A stretch of DNA of 64,000 bases from Streptomyces sp. CA-278952 (GCF_028747205.1 NZ_CP112880.1:6731501-6795500); one strand, 5' to 3'. Counted from the stretch's first letter, positions 16,821 through 26,753 are shown. The notes: a model not told the origin generated them from the letters alone. Translations and numbers: made by a program.

Positions 16821-17796
16821 AGCCGCGCCGTTTGAACAGCCGGTAGAGACCGAACACGGCGCAGGCCATCGCCGCGACCACCGCCGGATAGGTCCACACC
16901 CAGTGCAGCTCCGGCATGTGGTCGAAGTTCATGCCGTAGACGCCCGCCACCATCGTCGGGACGGCGGCCATGGCCGCCCAGGCGGAGATCTTGCGCATGT
17001 CGTCGTTCTGCCGCACGCTCGTCTGCGCCAGATGGGCCGACAAGATGTCCGAAAGTAGCCGGTCCAACCCCTCCACCTGCTCGTTGGCGCGCGTCAGATG
17101 GTCCGCCACGTCCCGGAAGAACGGCTGCGCGTGCTCGTGGACGAAGGGCACGCCCGCCCCCGAGAGCCGGGCCATCGGAGCGGTCAGCGGCCCGGCCGCC
17201 CGGCGGAACTCCAGCACCTGCCGCTTGAAGGTGTAGATCCGGGCCGCGGTGTTCTTCGAGTCGCCGCCGCTCGGGGCGAACACCTGCGCCTCCAACTCCT
17301 CCAGGTCGAGCTGGAGCTCACCGGAGACGTCCATGTAGTGGTCCACCACGGCGTCGCTGACCGCGTACAGCACCGCCGTCGGGCCGTGCTTCAGCACCTC
17401 GGGCTCGGCCTCCAGCCGACGGCGCACGGCCGCCAGCGGGGCTCCCTCACCGTGCCGGACCGTCACCACGAACGAGTCGCCTATGAAGACCATCAGCTCG
17501 TCGGCGCTGACCGTGTCGCTCTCGGGTTCGTAGACGACCGGCTTGAGGACCGCGAACAGGGAGTCGTCGTACACCTCCAGCTTGGGCCGCTGATGCGCCC
17601 GCAGCGCGTCCTCCACGGCCAGCGGGTGCAGCCCGAACTCGTCCCGTACGAGGTCGAACTCCTCCTCCGTCGGCTCGTGCAGCCCGATCCACAGGAACGC
17701 GTCCTCTGCGTCCCGCGCCTCGTCCAGGGCATCGGAGAAGTCGTCGGGCCGTTCGGTGCGGCGCCCGTCCCGGTAGATGGCACAGTCCACGATCAC
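16813..17796 (-). CDS. corA: CorA-family magnesium/cobalt channel
   Basis: Pentameric divalent-cation channel of 327 residues. There is a large soluble N-terminal domain, a long helix, and two C-terminal membrane helices. The signature GMN lies in VYGMNFDHMPELHW between the helices, and the protein ends with a basic LFKRRGWL tail. I take the GTG at 17794-17796 as start (VIVDCAIYRDG) with GAGGGAAG nine bases upstream; the frame is open far beyond but overlaps the divergent phosphomutase gene. Divergent from that gene with 63 bases between. The stop sits in the tandem repeat. Confidence 0.9.
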   Translation of the reverse strand: MIVDCAIYRDGRRTERPDDFSDALDEARDAEDAFLWIGLHEPTEEEFDLVRDEFGLHPLAVEDALRAHQRPKLEVYDDSLFAVLKPVVYEPESDTVSADELMVFIGDSFVVTVRHGEGAPLAAVRRRLEAEPEVLKHGPTAVLYAVSDAVVDHYMDVSGELQLDLEELEAQVFAPSGGDSKNTAARIYTFKRQVLEFRRAAGPLTAPMARLSGAGVPFVHEHAQPFFRDVADHLTRANEQVEGLDRLLSDILSAHLAQTSVRQNDDMRKISAWAAMAAVPTMVAGVYGMNFDHMPELHWVWTYPAVVAAMACAVFGLYRLFKRRGWL

Positions 17797-17859
17797 GGCG
17801 GCATTCTTCCCTCTGAACCGCCCATCACGCACCTTCCCCGTCCCTCTACCCTGGCGGGT

Positions 17860-18582
17860 ATGCCCACGCTGATCCTCGTACGCCACGGACGCTCCACCGC
17901 CAACACCGCCGGAGTACTCGCGGGCCGCACCCCCGGTGTCTCCCTCGACGAACGCGGCGCCGAACAGGCCACGGCCCTCCCCGGGCGGCTGTCCGCGGTG
18001 GTCCCGGTCCTCGCCGTCAGCAGCCCCCTGGAGCGCTGCCGGCAGACGCTCCAGCCGCTCCTCGACGCCCGCCCCGGCCTGCCCCTGCACACCGAGGACC
18101 GCATCAGCGAGTGCGACTACGGCGACTGGTCGGGACGGAAGCTGGCCGAACTGGCCGACGAGCCCCTGATGTCCGTCGTCCAGCAGCACCCCTCCGCCGC
18201 GGCCTTCCCGGGCGGCGAGTCGATGCGCGCGATGCAGGCCCGCGCCGTCGACGCCGTACGCGACTGGAACGACCGGGTCGAGGCGGAGCACGGTGAGGAC
18301 GCCACCTACGTCATGTGCTCGCACGGCGACATCATCAAGTCCCTCGTCGCCGACGCGCTGGGCATGCACCTGGACCTCTTCCAGCGTGTCCACGTCGACC
18401 CCTGCTCGGTCACCGCGATCCGCTACACCCGGCTGCGCCCCTTCATCCTGAGGCTCGGCGACACCGGCGACCTCGCCTCCCTGGCCCCCCGCGAGCACTC
18501 CGTCGGGGCGGACGCCGCCGCGACCCCCACCGGCGACGGCTCGGCGGACGCGGCGGTCGGGGGCGGTGCGGGCGCGCCGTGA
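17860..18582 (+). CDS. Histidine phosphatase superfamily protein, MSMEG_4193 (phosphomutase-like) family
   Basis: A 240-residue phosphatase/mutase-fold protein. The catalytic motif LVRHGRSTA puts the phospho-accepting His at residue 9. The second catalytic His is in MCSHGDI, and a SSPLERCRQT block lies between. A disordered Ala/Gly tail follows residue 210. It is the first gene of a conserved actinobacterial set with DUF3090, the SCO1664 family and mshC; no substrate is known to me. ATG 17860 lies seven bases after a TACCCT -10-like box without a ribosome-binding site, so it may be leaderless. Confidence 0.85.
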   Translation: MPTLILVRHGRSTANTAGVLAGRTPGVSLDERGAEQATALPGRLSAVVPVLAVSSPLERCRQTLQPLLDARPGLPLHTEDRISECDYGDWSGRKLAELADEPLMSVVQQHPSAAAFPGGESMRAMQARAVDAVRDWNDRVEAEHGEDATYVMCSHGDIIKSLVADALGMHLDLFQRVHVDPCSVTAIRYTRLRPFILRLGDTGDLASLAPREHSVGADAAATPTGDGSADAAVGGGAGAP

Positions 18583-18652
18583 TCGCTCCGGGCAGTAGGG
18601 TGGACGCGCCGTAGCGCCGCCCAACCACCATCGAAGCTCAAGGGAGCAGGAC

Positions 18653-19243
18653 GTGTCCCGTCAGGTGTTCCTCTACGACCCACCGGACCGATTCGTGGCC
18701 GGTACGGTCGGGTTGCCTGGCCGCCGTACGTTTTTCCTCCAGGCGTCCTCCCAGGGCCGGGTCACCAGCGTCGCCCTGGAGAAGGCCCAGGTCACCGCTC
18801 TCGCCGAGCGGATCGACGAACTGCTCGACGAGGTCGTACGCCGCACCGGGGGCAACTCCCCGGTGCCCGCGGTGGCCCCCACCGACGTCTTTGACACCGC
18901 GCCGCTCGACGTGCCCGTCGAGGAGGAGTTCCGGGTCGGCACCATGGCCCTGGCCTGGGACGGCGAGGAGCAGCGCATGATCGTCGAGGCGCAGGCCCTC
19001 GTCGAACTCGACGCCGGCTCCGAGGACGACCTCGCCGAGGCCGAGGAGAAGCTCCTCCAGGACGAGGAGAACGGCCCGCCGATGCTCCGTGTCCGGCTCA
19101 GCGGCGCCCAGGCCCGCGCCTTCGCCAAGCGGGCCCTGGACGTCGTCAACGCCGGCCGCCCGCCGTGTCCGTTGTGCAGCTTGCCCCTTGATCCGGAAGG
19201 ACACGTATGCCCGCGCCAGAACGGATACCGTCGCGGAGCCTGA
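18653..19243 (+). CDS. DUF3090 family protein
   Basis: A 196-residue protein of unknown function, found in actinobacteria next to the same partners as here. It begins (M)SRQVFLYDPPDRFVAGTVG and ends with a small Cys cluster, [22 protein letters not shown], which resembles a treble-clef or zinc-ribbon knuckle. The middle is acidic and helical (EDDLAEAEEKLLQDEENG). GTG start with AAGGGAGCAGG upstream. The last 37 bases overlap the next gene in a different frame, so the pair is translationally coupled. Confidence 0.85.
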   Translation: MSRQVFLYDPPDRFVAGTVGLPGRRTFFLQASSQGRVTSVALEKAQVTALAERIDELLDEVVRRTGGNSPVPAVAPTDVFDTAPLDVPVEEEFRVGTMALAWDGEEQRMIVEAQALVELDAGSEDDLAEAEEKLLQDEENGPPMLRVRLSGAQARAFAKRALDVVNAGRPPCPLCSLPLDPEGHVCPRQNGYRRGA

Positions 19244-20046
19244 CGGACACGGACCTGCTCACCCTGCTCACCGAGGGCACGATCACCGTCCTCGGGCAGG
19301 TCGGCGGCGCGTCCAACGCGGTGCTGCACTGCACGGTGGCGTACGAGGGCGAGGAGCGCCCCTGCGCCTACAAGCCGGTCGCGGGGGAGCAGCCGCTGTG
19401 GGACTTCCCCGACGGGACCCTCGCCCAGCGGGAGGTCGCCGCGTATGAGATCTCCCGGGCGACCGGCTGGGACCTCGTGCCGCCGACCGTGCTGCGGGAG
19501 GGGCCGTACGGGCAGGGCATGTGCCAGCTCTGGATCGAGGGCCCCGCGTCCGACGAGGACGCCCCCGAGCTGCTGGCGCTCGTCGAGGGCGAGGAGCCCG
19601 GTGACGGCTGGAAGGCCGTGGGCTTCGCGGACGTCGGGGAGGGGAAGACCGCGCTGCTGGTGCACGCCGACGACGTCCGGCTGCGGCGGCTCGCCGTGCT
19701 GGACGCCGTGATCAACAACGGCGACCGCAAGGGCGGACACCTGCTGCCCGCCCCCGGCGGACGGCTCTTCGGCATCGATCACGGCGTCACCTTCAACGCG
19801 GACGACAAGCTGCGGACCCTGCTCTGGGGCTGGGCGGGCGAGCCGCTGACCGAGGAGGCGCTGGCGGTGCTGGGCCTGCTCACCGGTGAGCTGGCGCCGG
19901 GGACCGCTCTCGCCACCCGGATGGCCGAACTCATCACACCGGCCGAACTGGAGGCCCTGCGGCAGCGGGTCGCCGGGCTGGTCAAGAGCGCCGTGCACCC
20001 GCAGCCGAGCGGCCAGTGGCCGCCCATTCCCTGGCCGCCGGTCTGA
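19207..20046 (+). CDS. SCO1664-family protein with PI3/4-kinase-like fold
   Basis: A 279-residue protein of the family I know as TIGR03843. It shows a kinase-like core: a glycine-containing strand ([13 protein letters not shown]), a Lys in [10 protein letters not shown] that could bind phosphate, a catalytic-loop-like [11 protein letters not shown], and a metal-loop-like FGIDHGVTF. These resemble phosphatidylinositol 3/4-kinase or HipA-like phosphotransferases. The substrate is unknown. It starts inside the DUF3090 gene and lies upstream of mshC, so a role near mycothiol or inositol metabolism is possible but unproven. Confidence 0.82.
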   Translation: MPAPERIPSRSLTDTDLLTLLTEGTITVLGQVGGASNAVLHCTVAYEGEERPCAYKPVAGEQPLWDFPDGTLAQREVAAYEISRATGWDLVPPTVLREGPYGQGMCQLWIEGPASDEDAPELLALVEGEEPGDGWKAVGFADVGEGKTALLVHADDVRLRRLAVLDAVINNGDRKGGHLLPAPGGRLFGIDHGVTFNADDKLRTLLWGWAGEPLTEEALAVLGLLTGELAPGTALATRMAELITPAELEALRQRVAGLVKSAVHPQPSGQWPPIPWPPV

Positions 20047-20167
20047 GAGCCCCTCGCGTCCGGGCCAGGCCGTACCGCCTGCCCCGGGTCTCACGCAAGA
20101 GGGTCTCTTCGGACAGGTTTCCGGTGCCGGTTCGTATCCGGAAGCATCGTCCGGTTACGCTCATGAC

Positions 20168-21397
20168 ATGCATGCCTGGCCCGCTTCTGAGGTCCCCGCC
20201 CTGCCTGGCAAGGGCCGCGACCTTCGGATCCACGACACCGCGACCGGCGGACGGATCACCCTTGACCCCGGTCCCGTCGCCCGCATCTATGTCTGCGGCA
20301 TCACGCCGTACGACGCGACCCATATGGGTCATGCGGCGACCTACAACGCGTTCGACCTCGTTCAGCGCGTGTGGCTCGACACCAAGCGGCAGGTCCACTA
20401 CGTCCAGAACGTGACCGACGTGGACGATCCGCTGCTGGAGCGGGCCGTGCGCGACGGTCAGGACTGGACCGAGCTGGCGGAGCGCGAGACGGCGCTCTTC
20501 CGCGAGGACATGACCGCCCTGCGGATGCTGCCCCCGCAGCACTACATCGGAGCGGTCGAGGCGATACCGGGCATCGTGCCCCTCGTCGAACGCCTCCGGG
20601 ACGCGGGCGCCGCCTACGACCTGGACGGCGACGTCTACTTCTCCGTCGACGCCGACCCGCACTTCGGCGAGGTCTCCGGCCTTGACGCCGAGGCGATGCG
20701 CCTGCTCTCCGCCGAACGCGGCGGCGACCCGGAGCGCCCCGGCAAGAAGAACCCCCTCGACCCGATGCTCTGGATGGCCGCCCGCCCGGGCGAGCCGAGC
20801 TGGGACGGGGCCTCCCTGGGCGAGGGCCGCCCGGGCTGGCATATCGAGTGCGTCGCCATCGCGCTCGACCACCTCGGCATGGGCTTCGACATCCAGGGCG
20901 GCGGCTCCGACCTCGCCTTCCCGCACCACGAGATGGGCGCCTCCCACGCCCAGGCGCTGACCGGTGAGCACCCGTTCGCCAAGGCGTACGTCCACGCCGG
21001 AATGGTCGGCCTGGACGGCGAGAAGATGTCGAAGTCGCGCGGCAATCTGGTCTTCGTCTCGACGCTGCGCCGCGACGGCGTGGACCCGGCGGCCCTCCGG
21101 CTCGCCCTGCTCTCGCGCCACTACCGGTCCGACTGGGAGTGGACCGACCAGGTGCTGGCCGACGCCGTCGAGCGCCTCGCGCGCTGGCGGGCCGCCGTCT
21201 CGCGTCCCGACGGACCGTCCGCCGACGCGCTGGTCGAAGAGGTCCGCGAGGCCCTCGCGGACGACCTGGACAGCCCTGCGGCGCTCGCCGCGGTGGACCG
21301 CTGGGCCGTGCTCCAGGGCGCGGAGGGCGGCACGGACGAGGGTGCGCCCGGCGTCGTCTCGCGTACGGTCGACGCCCTGCTGGGCGTCGCACTCTAG
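20168..21397 (+). CDS. mshC: L-cysteine:1-D-myo-inosityl 2-amino-2-deoxy-alpha-D-glucopyranoside ligase
   Basis: Third dedicated enzyme of mycothiol synthesis; it joins cysteine to GlcN-Ins using ATP. At 409 residues it has the usual MshC length and is derived from cysteinyl-tRNA synthetase. Visible features are the zinc-binding cysteine in VCGITPYD, the HIGH-type motif [19 protein letters not shown] and FPHHEMGAS zinc/cysteine-site residues, and KMSKSRGN. The C-terminus is short and lacks a tRNA anticodon-binding domain, which separates it from CysS. Start at ATG 20168 ([14 protein letters not shown]). Last gene of the conserved four-gene set. Confidence 0.95.
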   Translation: MHAWPASEVPALPGKGRDLRIHDTATGGRITLDPGPVARIYVCGITPYDATHMGHAATYNAFDLVQRVWLDTKRQVHYVQNVTDVDDPLLERAVRDGQDWTELAERETALFREDMTALRMLPPQHYIGAVEAIPGIVPLVERLRDAGAAYDLDGDVYFSVDADPHFGEVSGLDAEAMRLLSAERGGDPERPGKKNPLDPMLWMAARPGEPSWDGASLGEGRPGWHIECVAIALDHLGMGFDIQGGGSDLAFPHHEMGASHAQALTGEHPFAKAYVHAGMVGLDGEKMSKSRGNLVFVSTLRRDGVDPAALRLALLSRHYRSDWEWTDQVLADAVERLARWRAAVSRPDGPSADALVEEVREALADDLDSPAALAAVDRWAVLQGAEGGTDEGAPGVVSRTVDALLGVAL

Positions 21398-21426
21398 GAC
21401 CAAGCGCGGCTTTCGGACACACGAAC

Positions 21427-21463
21427 GGAGCGCCGCACGGGATCGTCTCCCGTGCGGCGCTCC
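21427..21463. terminator. Bidirectional terminator between mshC and PAC2 gene
   Basis: Perfect 16-bp inverted repeat (21427-21442 and 21448-21463) located between the two convergent stop codons. Confidence 0.85.
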
Positions 21464-21485
21464 GCTGTGCGCCACCGGCGCCCGG

Positions 21486-22538
21486 TCAGTCCTTGTCGGG
21501 GGTGTCCCCGGAGCCTTCGCCGGGGTCGTTCCCCGGTGTCTCGTCAGGGCCCTTGGCGCCCTGGTCGTCGGCGGTTCCTCCCCGCCCCGGCTCCGGACGC
21601 GGCGGCTTCGGCGGGCGGGTGCGGCCGCTGGAGGGGTCGCGCAGATACGGCACCTCCCCGGACTCCGTCGCATGGCCGCCCGGCCCCTGTCCGGGGCCGC
21701 CGTCCCGGCGTCGCAGATAGCGCTCGAACTCCCGGGCGATGGCCTCGCCGGACGCCTCGGGAAGCTCCGCGGTGTCCCGCGCCTCCTCCAGCGTCTGCAC
21801 GTACTCGGCGACCTCGCTGTCCTCCGAGGCCAGCTGGTCCACCCCGACCTGCCAGGCCCGTGCGTCCTCGGGCAGTTCGCCCAGCGGGATCCGCAGTCCG
21901 ATCAGGTCCTCGAGACGGTTCAGCAGGGCCAGCGTCGCCTTCGGGTTCGGCGGCTGCGACACATAGTGCGGGACCGCCGCCCACAGGCTGACCGCGGGCA
22001 CCCCGGCGTGGGTGCACGCCTCCTGCAGGACCCCGACGATGCCCGTGGGCCCCTCGTACCGCGTCTCCTCCAGGTCCATCGTCCGCGCCAGGTCCGCGTC
22101 CGAGGTGACCCCGCTCACCGGCACCGGCCGGGTGTGCGGGGTGTCGCCGAGCAACGCGCCCAGGATGACGACCATTTCGACGCCCAGCTCATGGGCGAAG
22201 CCGAGGATCTCGTTGCAGAACGACCGCCAGCGCATGGAGGGTTCGATGCCGCGCACCAGGACCAGGTCCCGGGGCTTCTCCCCGCCCACCCGCACCACGG
22301 ACAGCCGCGTCGTCGGCCAGGTGATCTTCCGCGTACCGCCGTCCAGCCACACCGTGGGCCGGTTGACCTGGAAGTCGTAGTAGTCCTCGGCGTCCAGTGC
22401 CGCGAACACCTCGCCCTTCCACTCCCGGTCCAGATGACCGACCGCTGTGGAGGCGGCGTCCCCGGCGTCGTTCCAGCCTTCGAACGCGGCCACCATGACC
22501 GGGTCGATCAGCTCGGGCACCGACTCGAGCTCGATCAC
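21486..22538 (-). CDS. PAC2 (proteasome assembly chaperone-like) family protein
   Basis: A 350-residue PAC2-family protein. The core (about residues 1-270) starts MIELESVPELIDPVMVAAFEGWNDAGDAAS and holds the family blocks VRGIEPSMRWRSFC and WAAVPHYVSQPPNPKAT. The last 60 residues are a disordered Gly/Pro/Asp tail. The start is GTG 22536-22538 with GGAAGGAGG five bases upstream. In eukaryotes the family helps proteasome assembly; the role in actinobacteria is not established, and here it is 20 kb from the proteasome genes. It is widespread in actinobacteria, including those lacking proteasomes, so a proteasome function is only a suggestion. Confidence 0.87.
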   Translation of the reverse strand: MIELESVPELIDPVMVAAFEGWNDAGDAASTAVGHLDREWKGEVFAALDAEDYYDFQVNRPTVWLDGGTRKITWPTTRLSVVRVGGEKPRDLVLVRGIEPSMRWRSFCNEILGFAHELGVEMVVILGALLGDTPHTRPVPVSGVTSDADLARTMDLEETRYEGPTGIVGVLQEACTHAGVPAVSLWAAVPHYVSQPPNPKATLALLNRLEDLIGLRIPLGELPEDARAWQVGVDQLASEDSEVAEYVQTLEEARDTAELPEASGEAIAREFERYLRRRDGGPGQGPGGHATESGEVPYLRDPSSGRTRPPKPPRPEPGRGGTADDQGAKGPDETPGNDPGEGSGDTPDKD

Positions 22539-22689
22539 CCGGGCCTCCTTCCGATGTCTCCATACGTACGGAGCAACCTTACGGCTTCCGGGGGCCCCCA
22601 CCGCAGCCCTCTTGCACGGCCGGGTGAACCCTGCCACCAGGAGTGGATCATCGGGCGGATCGGTGCATCATGGCCCCCGCGACCGCGCC

Positions 22690-22722
22690 GACGGGCCGGC
22701 TCCCCCGGGGAGCCGCCCCGTC
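22690..22722 (-). terminator. Terminator of the glycerol operon
   Basis: Sixteen-bp stem with one mismatch (22690-22705 and 22707-22722) with GGCTCCCC/GGGGAGCC at its core, 15 bases after the glpD stop. Confidence 0.7.
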
Positions 22723-22736
22723 CTCGGACGTGTGGG

Positions 22737-24347
22737 TCAGTCCCTTTCGGCCAGCAGCTTCTCGACGCCGGCGCGGACACCGTCCGTCGCCAGGCCACGG
22801 ATCGTCAGCGTGGTCCGGCGGCGCAGCACGTCGTCCGCCGTCTCGGCCCACTCGTGGTCCCGGGCGTAGGCGACCTGGGCCCAGATCTCCGGGGCGTCCG
22901 GGTGGACGCGCTCGGCCAGCTCCGGGCTCTCGTTCGCCAGCCGGGCGATGTCGAAGGCGAGCGAACCGTAGTGCGTGGCCAGGTGCCGGGCGGTGTCCGG
23001 TGCCATCCGGGGGCCGGGTGTGCCGCCGTCGATCAGCAGCCGGTGCGCCACCGCGTTCGGGTTGGCGATACCGGGCAGCGGGAGCTTCCGCGGCAGCCGG
23101 TTCATCGGCTCCATGTCCTCGGCCAGCGGGTGCCCGGGCAGGGCGGCCAGCTTGTTCATGACGGTGCGGCCGATGTGGCGGAACGTCGTCCACTTGCCGC
23201 CGGCGACCGAGAGCATCCCGCCGCGGCCCTCGGTGACGACCGTCTCGCGCTTGGCCTTGGAGGTGTCGCCGGGACCGCCGGGCAGCACCCGCAGACCCGC
23301 GAAGGAGTACGTGATCAGGTCACGCGACAGCTGCTGGTCCTTGATCGAGAACGCCGCCTCGTCGAGGATCTGCGCGGTGTCCGCCTCGGTCACCGCGACA
23401 TCCGCCGGGTCGCCCTCGTACTCCTCGTCCGTCGTGCCGAGCAGCAGCATGTCCTCCCAGGGGAGGGCGAACGTGATCCGGTACTTGTCGATCGGGGTGG
23501 CCAGCGCCGCCCGCCACGGCCGGGTCCGCTTGAGGACCAGGTGCGCGCCCTTGGAGAGGCGGATGGAGGGGGCCGCGTTCGGGTCCTCCATCTTCCGCAG
23601 GTGGTCGACCCAGGGGCCGGTGGCGTTCAGGACGAGCCGGGCGGTGACGCCGAACTCGGTGCCGTCCGCGCTGTCCTTCAGGTCGGCGCCGGTGACCCGG
23701 CCCCGGGTGAAGCGCAGCCCGGTGACCGCCGCGTGGTTCAGGACGACCGCGCCCGCGTCGACGGCCGCGCGGACCGTCATCAGGGCCATGCGGGCGTCGT
23801 TCATCTGGTCGTCGCCGTAGACCGCGACGGCCTTCAGATTGTCGGTGCGCAGCTCGGGGACGTCGCGCTGCGCCTTGGCCGGGGAGATGACATGGCCGAC
23901 GCCGTCGCCGAACGCGGAGAGCGCGGAGTAGGCGAAGACGCCCGCGCCGAGCTTGGCCGCGCCGTGCGGGCCGCCCTTGTAGACCGGCAGGTAGAAGGTG
24001 AGCGGGTTGGCCAGGTGCGGGGCCACCTCGCGGGAGACCGCGCGGCGCTCGAAGTGGTTCTCCGCGACCAGCTTGACCGCGCCGGTCTGGAGGTAGCGCA
24101 GGCCGCCGTGGAGAAGCTTGGAGGAGGCGGAGGAGGTGGCGCCGGCGAAGTCGCCGGCGTCCACCAGAGCCACCCGCAGCCCGGACTGCGCGGCATGCCA
24201 GGCGGTGGAGATGCCCAGGATGCCGCCGCCGATGACCAGGAGGTCGTACGTGGCCCGGGACAGCTGCTCCCGGGTCTCGGCGCGGCTCGGCAGCGAGCCG
24301 GAGGCCGGGTGCGTTCCGAGGGCGGGAACGCTCTGCAGGGTGGTCAT
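22737..24347 (-). CDS. glpD: Glycerol-3-phosphate dehydrogenase, aerobic FAD type
   Basis: Membrane-associated flavoenzyme that oxidises sn-glycerol-3-phosphate to dihydroxyacetone phosphate and passes electrons to quinone. It has 536 residues. The dinucleotide-binding motif is DLLVIGGGILGISTAWHAA near residue 38, followed by SSASSKLLHGGLRYLQ, typical of GlpD/GlpA. The conserved VAGGKWTTFR block lies near residue 380, and a C-terminal helical cap domain follows. Start at ATG 24345-24347 behind GAGGAG. Last gene of the glpF-glpK-glpD operon, 14 bases after the glpK stop. Confidence 0.95.
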   Translation of the reverse strand: MTTLQSVPALGTHPASGSLPSRAETREQLSRATYDLLVIGGGILGISTAWHAAQSGLRVALVDAGDFAGATSSASSKLLHGGLRYLQTGAVKLVAENHFERRAVSREVAPHLANPLTFYLPVYKGGPHGAAKLGAGVFAYSALSAFGDGVGHVISPAKAQRDVPELRTDNLKAVAVYGDDQMNDARMALMTVRAAVDAGAVVLNHAAVTGLRFTRGRVTGADLKDSADGTEFGVTARLVLNATGPWVDHLRKMEDPNAAPSIRLSKGAHLVLKRTRPWRAALATPIDKYRITFALPWEDMLLLGTTDEEYEGDPADVAVTEADTAQILDEAAFSIKDQQLSRDLITYSFAGLRVLPGGPGDTSKAKRETVVTEGRGGMLSVAGGKWTTFRHIGRTVMNKLAALPGHPLAEDMEPMNRLPRKLPLPGIANPNAVAHRLLIDGGTPGPRMAPDTARHLATHYGSLAFDIARLANESPELAERVHPDAPEIWAQVAYARDHEWAETADDVLRRRTTLTIRGLATDGVRAGVEKLLAERD

Positions 24348-24361
24348 GGTGATGCTCCTCG

Positions 24362-25906
24362 TCAGCTTTCTTCGTCCTCGACCCAGCCCATGGTCCGTTC
24401 GACGGCCTTGAGCCAGCTCTTGTACTCGCGGGCACGGGTGTCCGCGTCCATGCGGGGTGTCCACTCGGCGGCCCGGCGCCAGTTGGCGCGCAGCGCGTCG
24501 GTGTCCGGCCAGAAGCCGACGGCGAGACCGGCGGCGTAGGCGGCGCCGAGGCAGGTGGTCTCGGCGACCATGGGGCGCACCACGGGCGCGTCCAGGAAGT
24601 CGGCGAGCGTCTGCATCAGCAGGTTGTTGGACGTCATGCCGCCGTCGACCTTGAGCGCGGCCAGCTCGACGCCGGAGTCCTTCGTCATGGCGTCGCTGAT
24701 CTCGCGGGTCTGCCAGGCGGTGGCCTCCAGGACGGCACGGGCGATGTGCGCCTTGGTGACGTAGCGGGTGAGACCGGTGATCACCCCACGGGCGTCGGGG
24801 CGCCAGTAGGGGGCGAAGAGACCGGAGAAGGCGGGCACGAAGTACGCTCCGCCGTTGTCCTCGACCGAGGAGGCCAGCGTCTCGATCTCGGCGGCCGACT
24901 TGATCAGGCCCATCTGGTCGCGCATCCACTGCACCAGGGAGCCGGTGACCGCGATGGAGCCCTCCAGCGCGTACACCGGGGGCTTGTCGCCGATCTGGTA
25001 GCCGACGGTGGTGAGCAGCCCGTTGTACGAGTTCACCGGGGTACCGCCGGTGTTCATCAGCATGAAGGTGCCGGTGCCGTACGTGGACTTGGCCTCGCCC
25101 TCGGCGAAACAGGTCTGGCCGAAGAGCGCCGCCTGCTGGTCGCCGAGCGCGGAGGCGACGGGGATGCCGTCGAGGATGCCGCCCTTGGCGTGGCCGTACA
25201 CCTCGGCGGAGGAGCGGATCTCGGGGAGCACCGCGGCCGGGATGCCGATGGAGGAGAGGATCTTCGCGTCCCACGCCATGGTGTGCAGGTTCATCAGGAG
25301 GGTGCGGGAGGCGTTGGTGACGTCGGTGACGTGCACCCCGCCGTCGGTGCCGCCGGTCAGGTTCCAGATGACCCAGGAGTCCATGGTGCCGAAGAGGATG
25401 TCGCCGGCCTCGGCGCGCTCGCGCAGCCCCTCGACGTTGTCGAGCAGCCAGCGGACCTTGGGGCCGGCGAAGTACGAGGCGAGCGGCAGCCCGGTCTCGC
25501 GGCGGAACCGGTCCTGGCCCACGTTGCGGCCGAGCTCCCTGCAGAGCGCGTCGGTGCGGGTGTCCTGCCAGACCAGCGCGTTGTGCACCGGCTCACCGGT
25601 GTGCTTGTCCCACATCAGGGTGGTCTCGCGCTGGTTGGTGATGCCGATCGCCTTGACGTCGGCGGAGGTGATGCCGGCCTTGACGATGGCGCCGGCGACG
25701 ACCTCCTGGACGTTCTCCCAGATCTCGGTCGCGTCGTGCTCGACCCAGCCCGGCTTCGGGAAGATCTGCTCGTGTTCCTTCTGGTCGACGGAGACGATCC
25801 GGCCGTCCTTGTCGAAGACGATGCAGCGGCTGGAGGTGGTGCCCTGGTCGATGGCCGCGATGAACGGCCCGGTGCCGTGGGTGCCGGTGGTGTGTGCGTC
25901 GGTCAC
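24362..25906 (-). CDS. glpK: Glycerol kinase
   Basis: FGGY-family kinase phosphorylating glycerol to glycerol-3-phosphate, 514 residues. Visible features are the phosphate-binding [14 protein letters not shown] block at about residues 19-32, [17 protein letters not shown], the substrate-binding ITNQRETT and WQDTRT motifs, and the C-terminal [23 protein letters not shown] site. GTG start 25904-25906 with GGGAG upstream. It lies between the glycerol channel and glpD and is expected to be induced by glycerol-3-phosphate through GylR. Confidence 0.96.
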   Translation of the reverse strand: MTDAHTTGTHGTGPFIAAIDQGTTSSRCIVFDKDGRIVSVDQKEHEQIFPKPGWVEHDATEIWENVQEVVAGAIVKAGITSADVKAIGITNQRETTLMWDKHTGEPVHNALVWQDTRTDALCRELGRNVGQDRFRRETGLPLASYFAGPKVRWLLDNVEGLRERAEAGDILFGTMDSWVIWNLTGGTDGGVHVTDVTNASRTLLMNLHTMAWDAKILSSIGIPAAVLPEIRSSAEVYGHAKGGILDGIPVASALGDQQAALFGQTCFAEGEAKSTYGTGTFMLMNTGGTPVNSYNGLLTTVGYQIGDKPPVYALEGSIAVTGSLVQWMRDQMGLIKSAAEIETLASSVEDNGGAYFVPAFSGLFAPYWRPDARGVITGLTRYVTKAHIARAVLEATAWQTREISDAMTKDSGVELAALKVDGGMTSNNLLMQTLADFLDAPVVRPMVAETTCLGAAYAAGLAVGFWPDTDALRANWRRAAEWTPRMDADTRAREYKSWLKAVERTMGWVEDEES

Positions 25907-25961
25907 GGTGTGCTCCCGGAAGTCTGTGAAGTGAAGAGGTGCGGCTCGGACTGGAGGGTGT

Positions 25962-26753
25962 CTACGCGAAGGCGAGGTTGTAGAGCCCGCCGGCGAGTGC
26001 GCCACCGATGAGCGGACCCACGATGGGTACCCACGCGTAGCCCCAGTCCGAACCACCCTTGTTCGGCAGCGGCAGCAGGGAGTGCACGATGCGCGGACCG
26101 AGGTCGCGGACCGGGTTGATGGCGTAGCCGGTCGGGCCGCCGAGCGAGAGGCCGATGGAGACGACGACCAGGGCGGTGATCAGCGCGCCGAGCGTGCCGA
26201 GTCCGTTGCCCTCGTCGTTGAGGCCCTGGGTCAGGATCGCCAGGACCAGCACGACGGTCGCGATGATCTCGGTGATCACGTTCTGGGCGCCGTTGCGGAT
26301 CTCCGGACCGGTGGAGAAGATCCCGAGCACCGGGCCCGCCTTGGGGGCGGCGGCCCGGTCGACCATGCCTTCGTCGGTGGACTTGGTCGCGACGATCTCC
26401 GGGTCGGTCAGGTGGGCGTGGAACTGGCCGTAGTAGACCGCCCAGACGAGCAGGGCGCCGATCATCGCGCCGAGCAGCTGCGAGCCGAGGTAGAGGGGAA
26501 CGTCGCCCCACGCGGTGCCGCCCTCGACGGCGAGGCCGACCGTGACCGCGGGATTGAGATGGGCGCCCGATACGCCGCCGGCGAGATAGGCGCCGGTCAG
26601 CACGGCGAAACCCCACCCGAAGGTGATGGCCAGCCAGCCCGCGTCCCGGGCCTTCGAGCTCTTCAGCGTGACGGCGGCACAGACACCGCCGCCGAGCAGG
26701 ATGAGTACGGCGGTACCTATGGTCTCGCCGATGAAAATGTCGGAGCTGGACAC
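25962..26753 (-). CDS. glpF: Glycerol facilitator (MIP/aquaglyceroporin)
   Basis: Membrane channel for glycerol, 263 residues with six membrane helices and two half-helix loops. The first channel motif is HLNPAVT. The second reads [11 protein letters not shown], so the usual Ala of the NPA box is Val; the Arg of the selectivity filter is kept. Proteins of this family with an RD after the second box are glycerol channels. GTG start 26751-26753 with AAGGAG upstream. First gene of the operon, just downstream of a GylR-type operator. Confidence 0.93.
   Translation of the reverse strand: MSSSDIFIGETIGTAVLILLGGGVCAAVTLKSSKARDAGWLAITFGWGFAVLTGAYLAGGVSGAHLNPAVTVGLAVEGGTAWGDVPLYLGSQLLGAMIGALLVWAVYYGQFHAHLTDPEIVATKSTDEGMVDRAAAPKAGPVLGIFSTGPEIRNGAQNVITEIIATVVLVLAILTQGLNDEGNGLGTLGALITALVVVSIGLSLGGPTGYAINPVRDLGPRIVHSLLPLPNKGGSDWGYAWVPIVGPLIGGALAGGLYNLAFA

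Noticed and set aside
20168..21397. Cysteinyl-tRNA synthetase
   Set aside because: It has the same catalytic motifs but lacks the C-terminal anticodon-binding domain, has the MshC length of 409 residues and the typical MshC start and neighbours.
20964..24539. An open frame of more than 1100 codons on the plus strand across mshC, PAC2 and glpD
   Set aside because: It runs in another frame or antisense to three well-supported genes, has an Arg/Ala/Pro/His-rich composition and no family motif. High GC makes such open frames common.
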